From positions 310,001 through 374,000 of the forward strand of contig NZ_BMVW01000005.1 in assembly GCF_014650915.1 (NCBI RefSeq): a DNA stretch of 64,000 nucleotides, in the 5' to 3' direction. This stretch comes from Streptomyces poonensis. Lineage in GTDB: Bacteria; Actinomycetota; Actinomycetes; Streptomycetales; Streptomycetaceae. The notes below the pieces were generated by a model that worked only from the letters and a program-made list of their open reading frames with translations, was not told the DNA's origin and did no database searches. Every line of letters begins with the position of its first letter. The first letter of the stretch is position 1. Both the position numbers and the translations under genes were made by a program. Shown in pieces: positions 42,704 to 50,588 of this stretch.

Positions 42704-42733
42704 CATGTCAAATAAGCCGGTAGCCTGGTGCCC

Positions 42734-43168
42734 ATGGCCACGCACAGACGTCCACCGGTCGACCCCCTCACCCTGGAGGTGGTCGAGCTCATCGGCACCG
42801 TCGTGGCCCGCTATCACGAGGAATACGAGGAGGCCGCCGCCGAGCACGCGCTGACCGGCGCCCAGGCGCGGCTGCTGAGCCTGCTCTCCCTGGAGCCGCT
42901 GCCCATGCGGCGGCTGGCGCAGAAGCTGAAGTGCGAGCCGTCGAACGTGACCGGCATCGTGGACCGGCTGGAGGCCCGGGGGCTGGTGGAGCGGCGGCCG
43001 GACCCGAACGACCGCCGGGTGAAGCTGGCGGCGGCCACCCAGGAGGGCCGCCGGATCGCGAAGGGGCTGCGGGAGTCCCTGGACTTCGCGCGGGAGCCGC
43101 TGGCGGCCCTGTCCGAGGAGGAACGGCTCGGCCTGCGGGAGCTGCTGCGGAGGATGCTGTCGGCCTAG
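42734..43168 (+). CDS. MarR family regulator
   Basis: A 144-residue winged-helix repressor. The recognition part is PMRRLAQKLKCEPSNVTGIV and the wing is RRPDPNDRRVKLAAATQEG. Helices at both ends dimerise. ATG 42734 follows TAGCCT by seven bases and has no ribosome site, so a leaderless mRNA is expected; a GTG six bases earlier would start inside the first bases of the transcript. It is divergent from the reductase it likely represses. Confidence 0.93.
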   Translation: MATHRRPPVDPLTLEVVELIGTVVARYHEEYEEAAAEHALTGAQARLLSLLSLEPLPMRRLAQKLKCEPSNVTGIVDRLEARGLVERRPDPNDRRVKLAAATQEGRRIAKGLRESLDFAREPLAALSEEERLGLRELLRRMLSA

Positions 43169-43220
43169 CCGAGACCTGGCCGAGACCTGGCCGAGGCCTG
43201 GATCCCGAGGCCGGCGAAGG

Positions 43221-44024
43221 TCATGCGCACCACCACAGGAACCGGTCGCACGTTTCCGAAGGCGACGGGTCCGGGGGCGGCTCCTCGGACGTGGGGCCGG
43301 AGCTCGGGGCCGTGGATGCCCCGGGGGCGGAGGTGGCTCCCGGCGCCGGGGACGTACGGCCCGCCGCGGCGCCTCCGGAGGGCGGCCGCCCCGCCCGGTC
43401 ACCGTCCTGTCCTGCCTGCTCCTCGGCGCCGCTCTGGGAGTCCTCCTCCCGCACCGCCTCTTCCTGCTCGGTCCCCGCGCCCGTGGGCGAGCGCCCGTCC
43501 GACGGGGACGCCGAGCCGCCGTCCGGAGCGGTGGAGGCGTCCGCGGCCACGCCGACGGCGGCCGTGGTGCCGTCCTGCGGGGACGGCGCCTCCGCGGCGG
43601 CCGGGGACTCCGCCGGGCCGCCGTCCGCCGCCGTCGTCGTCGTGCCGGGATGCGAGCCCGGTGCCTCGACGCCGAGTTCGGCGAGGCTCAGTCCGCCCGC
43701 CGCGAGCAGCAGCCCCGTACCGATGAACAGGACCCGGCGGCGGCGCCGGCGATGGGCGGCCGCTTTGCGATCGCGTCGACCGGCACGGGTATCGCCCCCG
43801 ACGCCTCCGGTACCCCCGACGCCTCCGGTACCCCCGACGCTTCCGGAACCTTCGGCGCTCCCGGAACCTTCGGCGTTCCCAGCGCTCCCGGCGTTCCCGG
43901 CACTCCCGGACGGGCGCGCACCGTCGTCCACCGTGTACGCGCGGAACTCATCGGCCTGGGCGCCGCAGCCCGGGCAGGAGAGGGCGCCGTTGAGGTGCCG
44001 TCGGCACGGGTGGCAGTAGTTCAT
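43221..44024 (-). CDS. Zinc-ribbon single-pass membrane protein (SCO2400-like)
   Basis: A 267-residue protein. The N-terminus MNYCHPCRRHLNGALSCPGC carries a four-Cys zinc ribbon (C4, C7, C17, C20). A low-complexity Gly/Ser/Asn stretch, a run of Arg (HRRRRRRVLF) and one TM helix (about 97-118, LFIGTGLLLAAGGLSLAELG) follow. The rest is a Pro/Ser/Thr/Glu-rich extracellular tail ending in CDRFLWWCA with two Cys. The topology is Cys-in with the tail outside. I recall this as the SCO2400 family; its function is unknown. Confidence 0.8.
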   Translation of the reverse strand: MNYCHPCRRHLNGALSCPGCGAQADEFRAYTVDDGARPSGSAGNAGSAGNAEGSGSAEGSGSVGGTGGVGGTGGVGGDTRAGRRDRKAAAHRRRRRRVLFIGTGLLLAAGGLSLAELGVEAPGSHPGTTTTAADGGPAESPAAAEAPSPQDGTTAAVGVAADASTAPDGGSASPSDGRSPTGAGTEQEEAVREEDSQSGAEEQAGQDGDRAGRPPSGGAAAGRTSPAPGATSAPGASTAPSSGPTSEEPPPDPSPSETCDRFLWWCA

Positions 44025-44304
44025 GACGCGGGGAGACTAGATGCTTCTCATGGCATTCCCCTGGAAGCCGCTGTGAATGTTGTGTAGGGAAGCACCTGTT
44101 CCGGTATGGGAGTTGAGGGCGTGCTCGCCCCTGCCGCAACCGTTATGCGTGCGACCCATTGACACTCCCCCGGCACCGTCCTTACTGTCACGCCAGCATT
44201 TCGAACGCATGACGAAATCTCGAACATGCCCGGACGGGCCACACGAGCACAACGAGCCGTCGCAGGGCCGCACAAGCACCGACGAAGCAGCGAGGGACAC
44301 TGCC
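44025..44304. other. 280-bp control region of the sugar-acid operon
   Basis: No gene was called here. It contains the direct-repeat element at 44202-44230 and the A/T-rich part before it. An open frame upstream of the dehydratase start is not supported by composition. Confidence 0.5.
44202..44230. promoter_or_regulatory. Shared operator element, copy 1
   Basis: CGAAC-N6-CGAAATC-N-CGAACATGCC, with CGAA repeated at distances 11 and 8. The same arrangement with the same spacers appears at 46668-46696. ATTTCG (44198-44203) and CGAAAT (44213-44218) also form an inverted repeat here. Confidence 0.55.
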
Positions 44305-45468
44305 GTGCGCATCACCGGAATCAGCACACACGTGGTCGGGACACCCTGGCGCAACCTGACCTACGTCCAGGTGCACACCGACGAGGGGCTCACGGGGGTC
44401 GGCGAGACCCGGATGCTGGGACACACCGACGCTCTGCTCGGTTACCTGAAGGAGGCCGAGGCCAACCACATTCTCGGCTCGGACCCGTTCGCTGTCGAGG
44501 ACCTCGTCCGCCGGATGAAGTACGGCGACTACGGGCGGGCCGGCGAGATCGTGATGTCCGGCATCGCCGTGATCGAGATGGCCTGCTGGGACATCAAGGG
44601 CAAGGCCCTCGGCGTACCGGTCTGGCAGCTGCTCGGCGGCAAGGTCACCGACAAGGTCAAGGCGTACGCCAACGGCTGGTACACCACCGAGCGCACCCCG
44701 GAGGCGTACCACAAGGCCGCCCAGGGGGTGATGGAGCGCGGGTACCGGGCGCTGAAGATCGACCCGTTCGGCACCGGGCACTTCGAGCTCGACCACAAGG
44801 AGACCCTGTACGCGGTCTCCCTGATCGAGGCCGTACGGGACGCCATCGGGCCCGAGGCCGAGCTGATGCTGGAGATGCACGGCCGGTTCTCGCCGGCCAC
44901 CGCCGTACGGCTCGCCCACGAGCTGGCGCCCTTCAAGCCCGCGTGGCTGGAGGAGCCGGTGCCGCCGGAGAACCTCAAGGCGCTGGAGAAGGTGGCCGCC
45001 AAGGTCGACATGCCGGTCGCCACGGGTGAGCGCATCCACGACCGGATCGAGTTCCGTGAACTGTTCGAGAGCCAGGCCGTGGACATCCTCCAGCCCGATG
45101 TCGGCCACATCGGCGGCATCTGGGAGACCCGGAAGCTGGCCGCGACCGCCGAGACCCACTACATGCTGGTCGCGCCGCACAACGTGGGCGGGCCCGTGCT
45201 GACCGCGGCCTCCCTCCAGGTCGGCTTCACCTCCCCCAACTTCAAGATCCTGGAGCACTTCAACGACTTCGCGGACGCGGAGATCAAGAAGGTGATCAAG
45301 GGCGCGCCCTACGTGGACCCGGAGGACGGCTGCTTCCACCTGTCCGACGCGCCCGGCCTGGGTGTCGAGCTGGACGTGGACGCGGCGGCCGAGTTCCCGC
45401 AGCAGCAGGCCCGGTTCGACCTGTGGGCCGACGGCTGGGAGCAGCGCAAGCCGAAGGCCACGAAGTGA
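44305..45468 (+). CDS. Enolase-superfamily sugar-acid dehydratase
   Basis: A 387-residue mandelate-racemase-subgroup enzyme. The three metal ligands fall at E190 (LEMHGRF), E216 (LEEPVPPEN) and E242 (TGERIH), spaced 26 residues each, exactly as in galactonate dehydratase; His192 and the late APHNVGG His match its catalytic bases. At the first position Glu replaces the usual Asp. It should dehydrate an aldonic or uronic acid to a 2-keto-3-deoxy sugar acid. GTG 44305 has GAGGGACA upstream. It heads the run dehydratase - alcohol dehydrogenase - unknown - ABC transporter. Confidence 0.88.
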   Translation: MRITGISTHVVGTPWRNLTYVQVHTDEGLTGVGETRMLGHTDALLGYLKEAEANHILGSDPFAVEDLVRRMKYGDYGRAGEIVMSGIAVIEMACWDIKGKALGVPVWQLLGGKVTDKVKAYANGWYTTERTPEAYHKAAQGVMERGYRALKIDPFGTGHFELDHKETLYAVSLIEAVRDAIGPEAELMLEMHGRFSPATAVRLAHELAPFKPAWLEEPVPPENLKALEKVAAKVDMPVATGERIHDRIEFRELFESQAVDILQPDVGHIGGIWETRKLAATAETHYMLVAPHNVGGPVLTAASLQVGFTSPNFKILEHFNDFADAEIKKVIKGAPYVDPEDGCFHLSDAPGLGVELDVDAAAEFPQQQARFDLWADGWEQRKPKATK

Positions 45469-45518
45469 GCACCGCCGTCGTCACCCCCGGAGGGGCCCCG
45501 TGAGCACCGCCGTCGTCA
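45465..45518 (+). repeat. 19-bp direct repeat at a gene junction
   Basis: GTGAGCACCGCCGTCGTCA occurs at 45465-45483 and again at 45500-45518, 35 bp apart. The first copy overlaps the dehydratase stop and the second holds the start codon of the alcohol dehydrogenase. They are in different frames (35 is not a multiple of 3). It looks like a small local duplication. Confidence 0.75.
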
Positions 45519-46504
45519 TCGACGCGCCGGGCGAGCACCGGCTCGTCCCGCACGAGCCCCGGCAGCCGGAGGCCGGCGAGGCGCTGGTGCGCGTCCACGC
45601 CTCCGGCATCTGCGGCAGCGACCGCGAGGTCTACCAGGGCAACCGGCCCGAGGGGTATGTGCGGTATCCGCTCACACCGGGCCACGAGTGGTCCGGGACC
45701 GTGGAGGCGGTCGGGGCCGGAGTGCCTTCGACTCTTGTAGGCCGCAAGGTCGTCGGCGAGGGCTTCCGGAACTGCCAGGTGTGCGACCGCTGCCATGCGG
45801 GCGACACCACGCTGTGCACGGCCGGGTACGAGGAGACCGGGTTCACCCAGCCGGGTGCGATGGCCTCCACGCTGACGCTGCCCGCCCGTCTCCTGCACGT
45901 TCTGCCCGACGACGCCGATCTGACGGCCGCCGCGCTGCTGGAGCCGGCCGCCTGCATCGCGGCCGCCGCGCTCAAGGCGAACGCGCGGCCCGGGGAGCGG
46001 GTGGCCGTGGTGGGCACCGGGACGCTCGGGGTGTTCGCCGTTCAGTTCCTGAAGGCGGCCAGCCCGGCCGAGCTGCTGGTCGTCGGCACCCGCCCGGACC
46101 GCTCGGCGCTCTGCAAGGGGTTCGGCGCCACGGACTTCCGGACCAAGGACCAGGAGCTGCCCGGCGACTTCGACGTGGTCATCGAGACCGCGGGGTCGGC
46201 GGACGCCGCCCGTACCGCCGCGGGGCTGTTGCGGCGCGGCGGGCGGCTGGTCCTCACCGGGATCCCCGCGCCGGGCGCCCAGGGACTCGACCCGACCGAC
46301 CTCGTCGTACGGCAGCTGGAGGTGCACACCGTGTTCGGCGCGCCGCCCGAGGCGTGGGCGCACACGGTGCGGGTCTTCGGGGCCGGGCTCCTCGATCCGC
46401 TGCCGCTCGTCACCCATGAACTGCCGCTCGCACAGTTCGCACAGGCCATCGAGCTGGTGGGGGCCGGCGACCCGAAGGTGGGCAAGGTCCTGCTGCGGCC
46501 CTGA
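45500..46504 (+). CDS. Zinc-dependent alcohol/polyol dehydrogenase
   Basis: A 334-residue medium-chain dehydrogenase. The catalytic zinc ligands are C38 (GICGSD), H62 and E63 (PGHEW). A structural zinc is held by C92, C95, C98 and C106 (CQVCDRCHAGDTTLC). The cofactor site is VVGTGTLGVFAVQFL. It would oxidise a sugar, polyol or sugar acid with NAD. GTG 45500 has GGAGGGG five bases upstream and begins 32 bp after the dehydratase. Both belong to one catabolic operon. Confidence 0.9.
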   Translation: MSTAVVIDAPGEHRLVPHEPRQPEAGEALVRVHASGICGSDREVYQGNRPEGYVRYPLTPGHEWSGTVEAVGAGVPSTLVGRKVVGEGFRNCQVCDRCHAGDTTLCTAGYEETGFTQPGAMASTLTLPARLLHVLPDDADLTAAALLEPAACIAAAALKANARPGERVAVVGTGTLGVFAVQFLKAASPAELLVVGTRPDRSALCKGFGATDFRTKDQELPGDFDVVIETAGSADAARTAAGLLRRGGRLVLTGIPAPGAQGLDPTDLVVRQLEVHTVFGAPPEAWAHTVRVFGAGLLDPLPLVTHELPLAQFAQAIELVGAGDPKVGKVLLRP

Positions 46505-46667
46505 CCCCACCGAGGCCCCCACCGCACAGCACACAGCACCACCACGAGCCGTGCGCCGGTACGGAGACCCTGACGCTCCGTACCGGCGTACGCCCAGCGC
46601 CACCGCACCCGGCACCCCGCACCTCGCGCCCCGCACTCCGCTACCGCACGGTTCGCGCCTTGATCCG

Positions 46668-46696
46668 CGAACTCCGTCCGAAATCACGAACATGCC
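46668..46696. promoter_or_regulatory. Shared operator element, copy 2
   Basis: CGAAC-N6-CGAAATC-N-CGAACATGCC, identical in the fixed bases and spacing to copy 1 at 44202-44230. It lies just ahead of the gene at 46724, in a 219-bp gap, so a second promoter of the operon is likely here. Confidence 0.55.
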
Positions 46697-46723
46697 GAGC
46701 ATGCCGAACCTGAAGGACAACCT

Positions 46724-47692
46724 GTGACCGACGCTTCCGCCACGGCACCCCGTCGACCCGGCGAGCAGGCGCTCGCCTCGCTCGGTCTGGACGCGCCCGC
46801 CCTGTCCCCCGCCGACGCCTCGTCGCACAGCTTCCCCGGAGGCGGCCGCTGGCGCACCGAGATCCCCTCGTGCGAGGGACCCGAGGCGCTGTCCGTGGTC
46901 CTCAAGGAGTCCTCGCGGCTCGATGTGCCGATTCACCGGATCAGCCAGGGCAGCGGTGTGTGGATGCTGACCGACGCCGAGATCACCGAGATGGTCGAGG
47001 CCACCGCCGAACGCGACATCGAGCTCTGCCTGTTCACCGGCCCGCGCGGCACCTGGGACATCGGCGGCTCCACCCGGACCGACTCGGGCGGGGCGGGTCT
47101 GCGTGCCCGGGGCCACGACGCGGTCGCGGGCTGTGTCGAGGACGCGGTCCGCGCCACCGAGCTGGGCGTGAAGTGCCTGCTCGTCGCCGACGAGGGCGTA
47201 CTGTGGACGCTGCACCGGGCCCGCACCGCCGGGATCATCCCCGCCGACACCACGCTGAAGGTGTCGGCACTGATCGGCCCGGTCAACCCGGCCTCGTTCG
47301 CCGTGTACGAGAACCTCGGCGCCGACTCGATCAACGTGCCCAGCGATCTGACGCTGGATCACCTCACCGAGATACGCCGCGCCTCCGGCACCCCCATGGA
47401 CATGTACGTCGAGGCCCCCGACGACCTCGGCGGGTATGTGCGCATGTACGAGATCGCCGAGCTGATCCGGCGCGGTGCGCCGATCTACCTCAAGTTCGGG
47501 CTGGCCAAGGCCCCCGGGATCTACCCGTACGGGCACCACATGCGCGAGCTCACCCTGGCCACCGCCCGGGAGCGGGTGCGGCGCGGCCGGCTCGCCCTGG
47601 ACCTGCTGCAACGGCACGGCGTGGACAACGACATGGCGCCCCTCGGTTCGCGGCTGCCGGGCGAGCTCAAGCGGTTCGACGTGCCCGCGTGA
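46724..47692 (+). CDS. Unrecognised TIM-barrel-like protein of the sugar operon
   Basis: A 322-residue protein, probably cytoplasmic. The repeating strand-helix pattern with KVSALIGPVNPASFAVYENL, GADSINVPSDLTLDHL and PMDMYVEAPDDLGGYVRMYE resembles the barrel of U32-peptidase-like or aldolase-type proteins, but I cannot name a family with certainty. GTG 46724 has AAGGACAACCT upstream. A 12-codon frame (46692-46727) overlaps its start. In the operon it follows the dehydrogenase and precedes the transporter, so processing of the 2-keto-3-deoxy product is possible. Confidence 0.6.
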   Translation: MTDASATAPRRPGEQALASLGLDAPALSPADASSHSFPGGGRWRTEIPSCEGPEALSVVLKESSRLDVPIHRISQGSGVWMLTDAEITEMVEATAERDIELCLFTGPRGTWDIGGSTRTDSGGAGLRARGHDAVAGCVEDAVRATELGVKCLLVADEGVLWTLHRARTAGIIPADTTLKVSALIGPVNPASFAVYENLGADSINVPSDLTLDHLTEIRRASGTPMDMYVEAPDDLGGYVRMYEIAELIRRGAPIYLKFGLAKAPGIYPYGHHMRELTLATARERVRRGRLALDLLQRHGVDNDMAPLGSRLPGELKRFDVPA

Positions 47693-47892
47693 CCAGGGTG
47701 CGACGTGGCCCCGCCACCGCGGTGCGACGTCCTTCATAACGTTCGAACAAAGGTCCCTGCGCAGAAGCAGACACAGCCGCACACGATCCCACACACTCTC
47801 CTCGGTCTCCCCCGTACCGCACGGAGCGCCTCCCCCGCTCCGCCCCGCATCACCGCCGACCGAGCCGGCCCACCACATCAAGGATGATGATT

Positions 47893-49005
47893 ATGCGCAA
47901 CCGCCGAGCCGCATTCGCCGCCCTGGCCTCCGCCGCCTCACTCGCCCTCACCCTCTCCGCCTGCGGCCAGGACAGCGAAGGCGGCAGTGAGGAGGGCAAG
48001 GGCGGCGCGGACGGCGCCACCATCGGTGTCGCCATGCCCACCAAGTCCTCCGAGCGCTGGATCGCCGACGGCAACTACGTCGTCGACACCCTGGAGTCCA
48101 AGGGCTTCGAGGCCAAGCTGGTCTACGGGGAGGACGACCCCGACCAGCAGGTCTCCCAGATCGAGAACCTGATCACGCAGGGCGTGGACGCCCTGATCAT
48201 CGCGGCCATCGACAACAAGTCGCTGAACAACGTGCTCCAGCAGGCCAAGGACGCCGACATCCCGGTGATCTCCTACGACCGGCTGATCCTCAACACGGAC
48301 AACGTGGACTACTACGCGTCGTTCGACAACGAGAAGGTCGGCGAGCTCCAGGGCAACTACATCGTCGAGAAGCTCGGCCTGAAGGACGGCAGCGAGAAGG
48401 GCCCCTTCAACATCGAGCTGTTCGCCGGCTCCAACGACGACAACAACACCCGCTACTTCTTCGGCGGCGCGATGAGCGTCCTCCAGCCGTACATCGACAA
48501 GAAGCAGCTCGTCGTCCGCTCCGGCCAGACCGAGCTGACCCAGGTCACCACCCTGCGCTGGGACGGCGGCACCGCCCAGAAGCGCATGGACGACATCCTG
48601 ACCTCGGCGTACAAGAGCGAGCGGGTCGACGCGGTGCTCTCGCCGTACGACGGCATCTCCATCGGCATCCTGTCCGCCCTGAAGTCGGACAGCTACGGCA
48701 CCAAGGACAAGCCGCTGCCGATCGTCACCGGCCAGGACGCCGAGCTCGCCTCGGTCAAGTCGATCATCGACGACCAGCAGTCGATGACCGTCTTCAAGGA
48801 CCTCCGCGAGCTCGCCAAGGTCGCCGTGAACATGGTCGAGGCCTCGCTCGACGGCAAGGAGCCCGAGCTCAACGACAAGGAGACCTACGACAACGGCTCC
48901 AAGGTCGTGCCCGCGTACCTGCTCGAGCCGGTGAGCGTCGACAAGGAGAACTACCAGAAGACCGTCGTCGACTCCGGTTACCTCAAGGAGAGCGACCTCA
49001 AGTAA
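47893..49005 (+). CDS. chvE: Sugar-binding lipoprotein, ChvE type
   Basis: A 370-residue periplasmic-binding-protein-like lipoprotein. The signal peptide ends in LTLSAC (Cys24), followed by a Gly/Ser/Glu linker. The body (TIGVAMPTKSSERWIADGNY and VISYDRLILNTDNVDYYASF) is the ChvE/XylF type that binds galactose, arabinose, glucose or related sugars. Three ATGs lie in frame (47884, 47887, 47893); the last is chosen because AAGGA at 47880-47884 is eight bases away. It is followed directly by the cognate ATPase and permease. Confidence 0.92.
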   Translation: MRNRRAAFAALASAASLALTLSACGQDSEGGSEEGKGGADGATIGVAMPTKSSERWIADGNYVVDTLESKGFEAKLVYGEDDPDQQVSQIENLITQGVDALIIAAIDNKSLNNVLQQAKDADIPVISYDRLILNTDNVDYYASFDNEKVGELQGNYIVEKLGLKDGSEKGPFNIELFAGSNDDNNTRYFFGGAMSVLQPYIDKKQLVVRSGQTELTQVTTLRWDGGTAQKRMDDILTSAYKSERVDAVLSPYDGISIGILSALKSDSYGTKDKPLPIVTGQDAELASVKSIIDDQQSMTVFKDLRELAKVAVNMVEASLDGKEPELNDKETYDNGSKVVPAYLLEPVSVDKENYQKTVVDSGYLKESDLK

Positions 49006-49037
49006 CCGACGGCACCGAAGGATTGGAAGGCACGACC

Positions 49038-50588
49038 ATGGCGGGACCCGTCCTGGAAATGCGCTCGATCGTCAAGACCTTTCCCGGCGTCAAGGCGCTG
49101 TCGGACGTCACACTGACCGTCCGGAAGGGCGAGGTCCACGCCATCTGCGGGGAGAACGGCGCCGGCAAGTCGACCCTCATGAAGGTCCTCTCGGGCGTCC
49201 ACCCGCACGGCACCTACGAGGGGGACATCCTCTTCGAGGGGGAGGTCTGCGCGTTCAAGGACATCAGGGCCAGTGAAGAGCACGGCATCGTGATCATCCA
49301 CCAGGAACTGGCCCTGGTGCCCTACCTCTCCATCGCGGAGAACATCTTCCTCGGCAACGAGCACGCGCGGCGCGGCTTCATCAACTGGAACGACACGCTG
49401 AAGCACGCCACCGAGCTGCTCCGCCGCGTCGGCCTCGACGAGCACCCGGAGACCCGCGTCGCCGACATCGGCGTGGGCAAGCAGCAGCTCGTCGAGATCG
49501 CCAAGGCGCTGTCGAAGAAGGTGAAGCTGCTCATCCTCGACGAGCCGACGGCGGCGCTGAACGACGAGGACAGCGGCAAGCTGCTGGACCTGATCCTCGA
49601 TCTGAAGGACCAGGGCATCACCTCGATCATCATCTCCCACAAGCTGAACGAGATCCGCCGGGTCGCCGACTCGGTGACGATCATCCGCGACGGGCACACC
49701 ATCGAGACGCTCGACGTGGCGGCCGAGGAGACCACCGAGGACCGGATCATCAGCGGCATGGTGGGCCGTGACCTGGAGAACCGTTTCCCCGAGCGGTCGC
49801 CGCACCAGCCGGAGGAGGGTGCCGCGCCCGCCCTGGAGATCCGCAACTGGACCGTGCACCACCCGATCGACCAGCAGCGCAAGGTGGTCGACGACGTCTC
49901 GATCCAGGTGCGGCGCGGGGAGATCGTCGGTATCGCGGGCCTGATGGGCGCCGGGCGCACCGAGCTCGCGATGAGCGTGTTCGGGCGCACCTACGGCCGG
50001 TACACGGGCGGCACGGTCCTCAAGGACGGCACGGAGATCCGTACGAAGACCGTGCCCGAGGCGGTGAAGCACGGCATCGCGTACGTCACCGAGGACCGCA
50101 AGCACTACGGCCTCAACCTCATCGACACCATCAACCGCAATATCTCGCTCAGCGCGCTGGGCAAGGTCGCCAAGGCGGGTGTGGTCGACGAGCACGGGGA
50201 GCGGCAGGTCGCCGAGGGCTTCCGGAAGTCCATGAACATCAAGGCGCCGACCGTGTTCGAGCCGGTCGGCAAGCTGTCCGGCGGCAACCAGCAGAAGGTC
50301 GTCCTCAGCAAGTGGATCTTCGCGGGGCCGGACGTGCTGATCCTGGACGAGCCGACGCGCGGTATCGACGTCGGCGCCAAGTACGAGATCTACACGGTCA
50401 TCGACCAGCTGGCGGCCGAGGGCAAGGCGGTCGTCTTCATCTCGTCCGAGCTGCCCGAGCTGCTCGGCATGTGCGACCGCATCTACACCATGGCCGCGGG
50501 ACGGCTCACCGGTGAGTTCTCGCGGGCCGAGGCCTCACAGGAATCGCTGATGCGTCAGATGACGAAGGACAAAGAGGTAACCCGATGA
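49038..50588 (+). CDS. gguA: Sugar ABC transporter ATPase, two nucleotide-binding domains (GguA)
   Basis: A 516-residue protein with two ABC domains. The first has GENGAGKSTLMKVLSG, VGKQQLVEIAKALS and LLILDEPTAAL. The second has a degenerate Walker A (AGLMGAGRTELAMSVFG), LSGGNQQKVVLSKW and LILDEPTRGIDVG. The second site is the catalytically weak one typical of ribose/xylose-type importers. ATG 49038 has GGAAGG seven bases upstream. It overlaps the permease by four bases (ATGA), so translation is coupled. Confidence 0.95.
   Translation: MAGPVLEMRSIVKTFPGVKALSDVTLTVRKGEVHAICGENGAGKSTLMKVLSGVHPHGTYEGDILFEGEVCAFKDIRASEEHGIVIIHQELALVPYLSIAENIFLGNEHARRGFINWNDTLKHATELLRRVGLDEHPETRVADIGVGKQQLVEIAKALSKKVKLLILDEPTAALNDEDSGKLLDLILDLKDQGITSIIISHKLNEIRRVADSVTIIRDGHTIETLDVAAEETTEDRIISGMVGRDLENRFPERSPHQPEEGAAPALEIRNWTVHHPIDQQRKVVDDVSIQVRRGEIVGIAGLMGAGRTELAMSVFGRTYGRYTGGTVLKDGTEIRTKTVPEAVKHGIAYVTEDRKHYGLNLIDTINRNISLSALGKVAKAGVVDEHGERQVAEGFRKSMNIKAPTVFEPVGKLSGGNQQKVVLSKWIFAGPDVLILDEPTRGIDVGAKYEIYTVIDQLAAEGKAVVFISSELPELLGMCDRIYTMAAGRLTGEFSRAEASQESLMRQMTKDKEVTR

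Noticed and set aside
41579..43402. Extension of the oxidoreductase to 607 residues
   Set aside because: The extra N-terminal part reads antisense through the MarR gene; the ATG at 42601 has a ribosome site and the family start.
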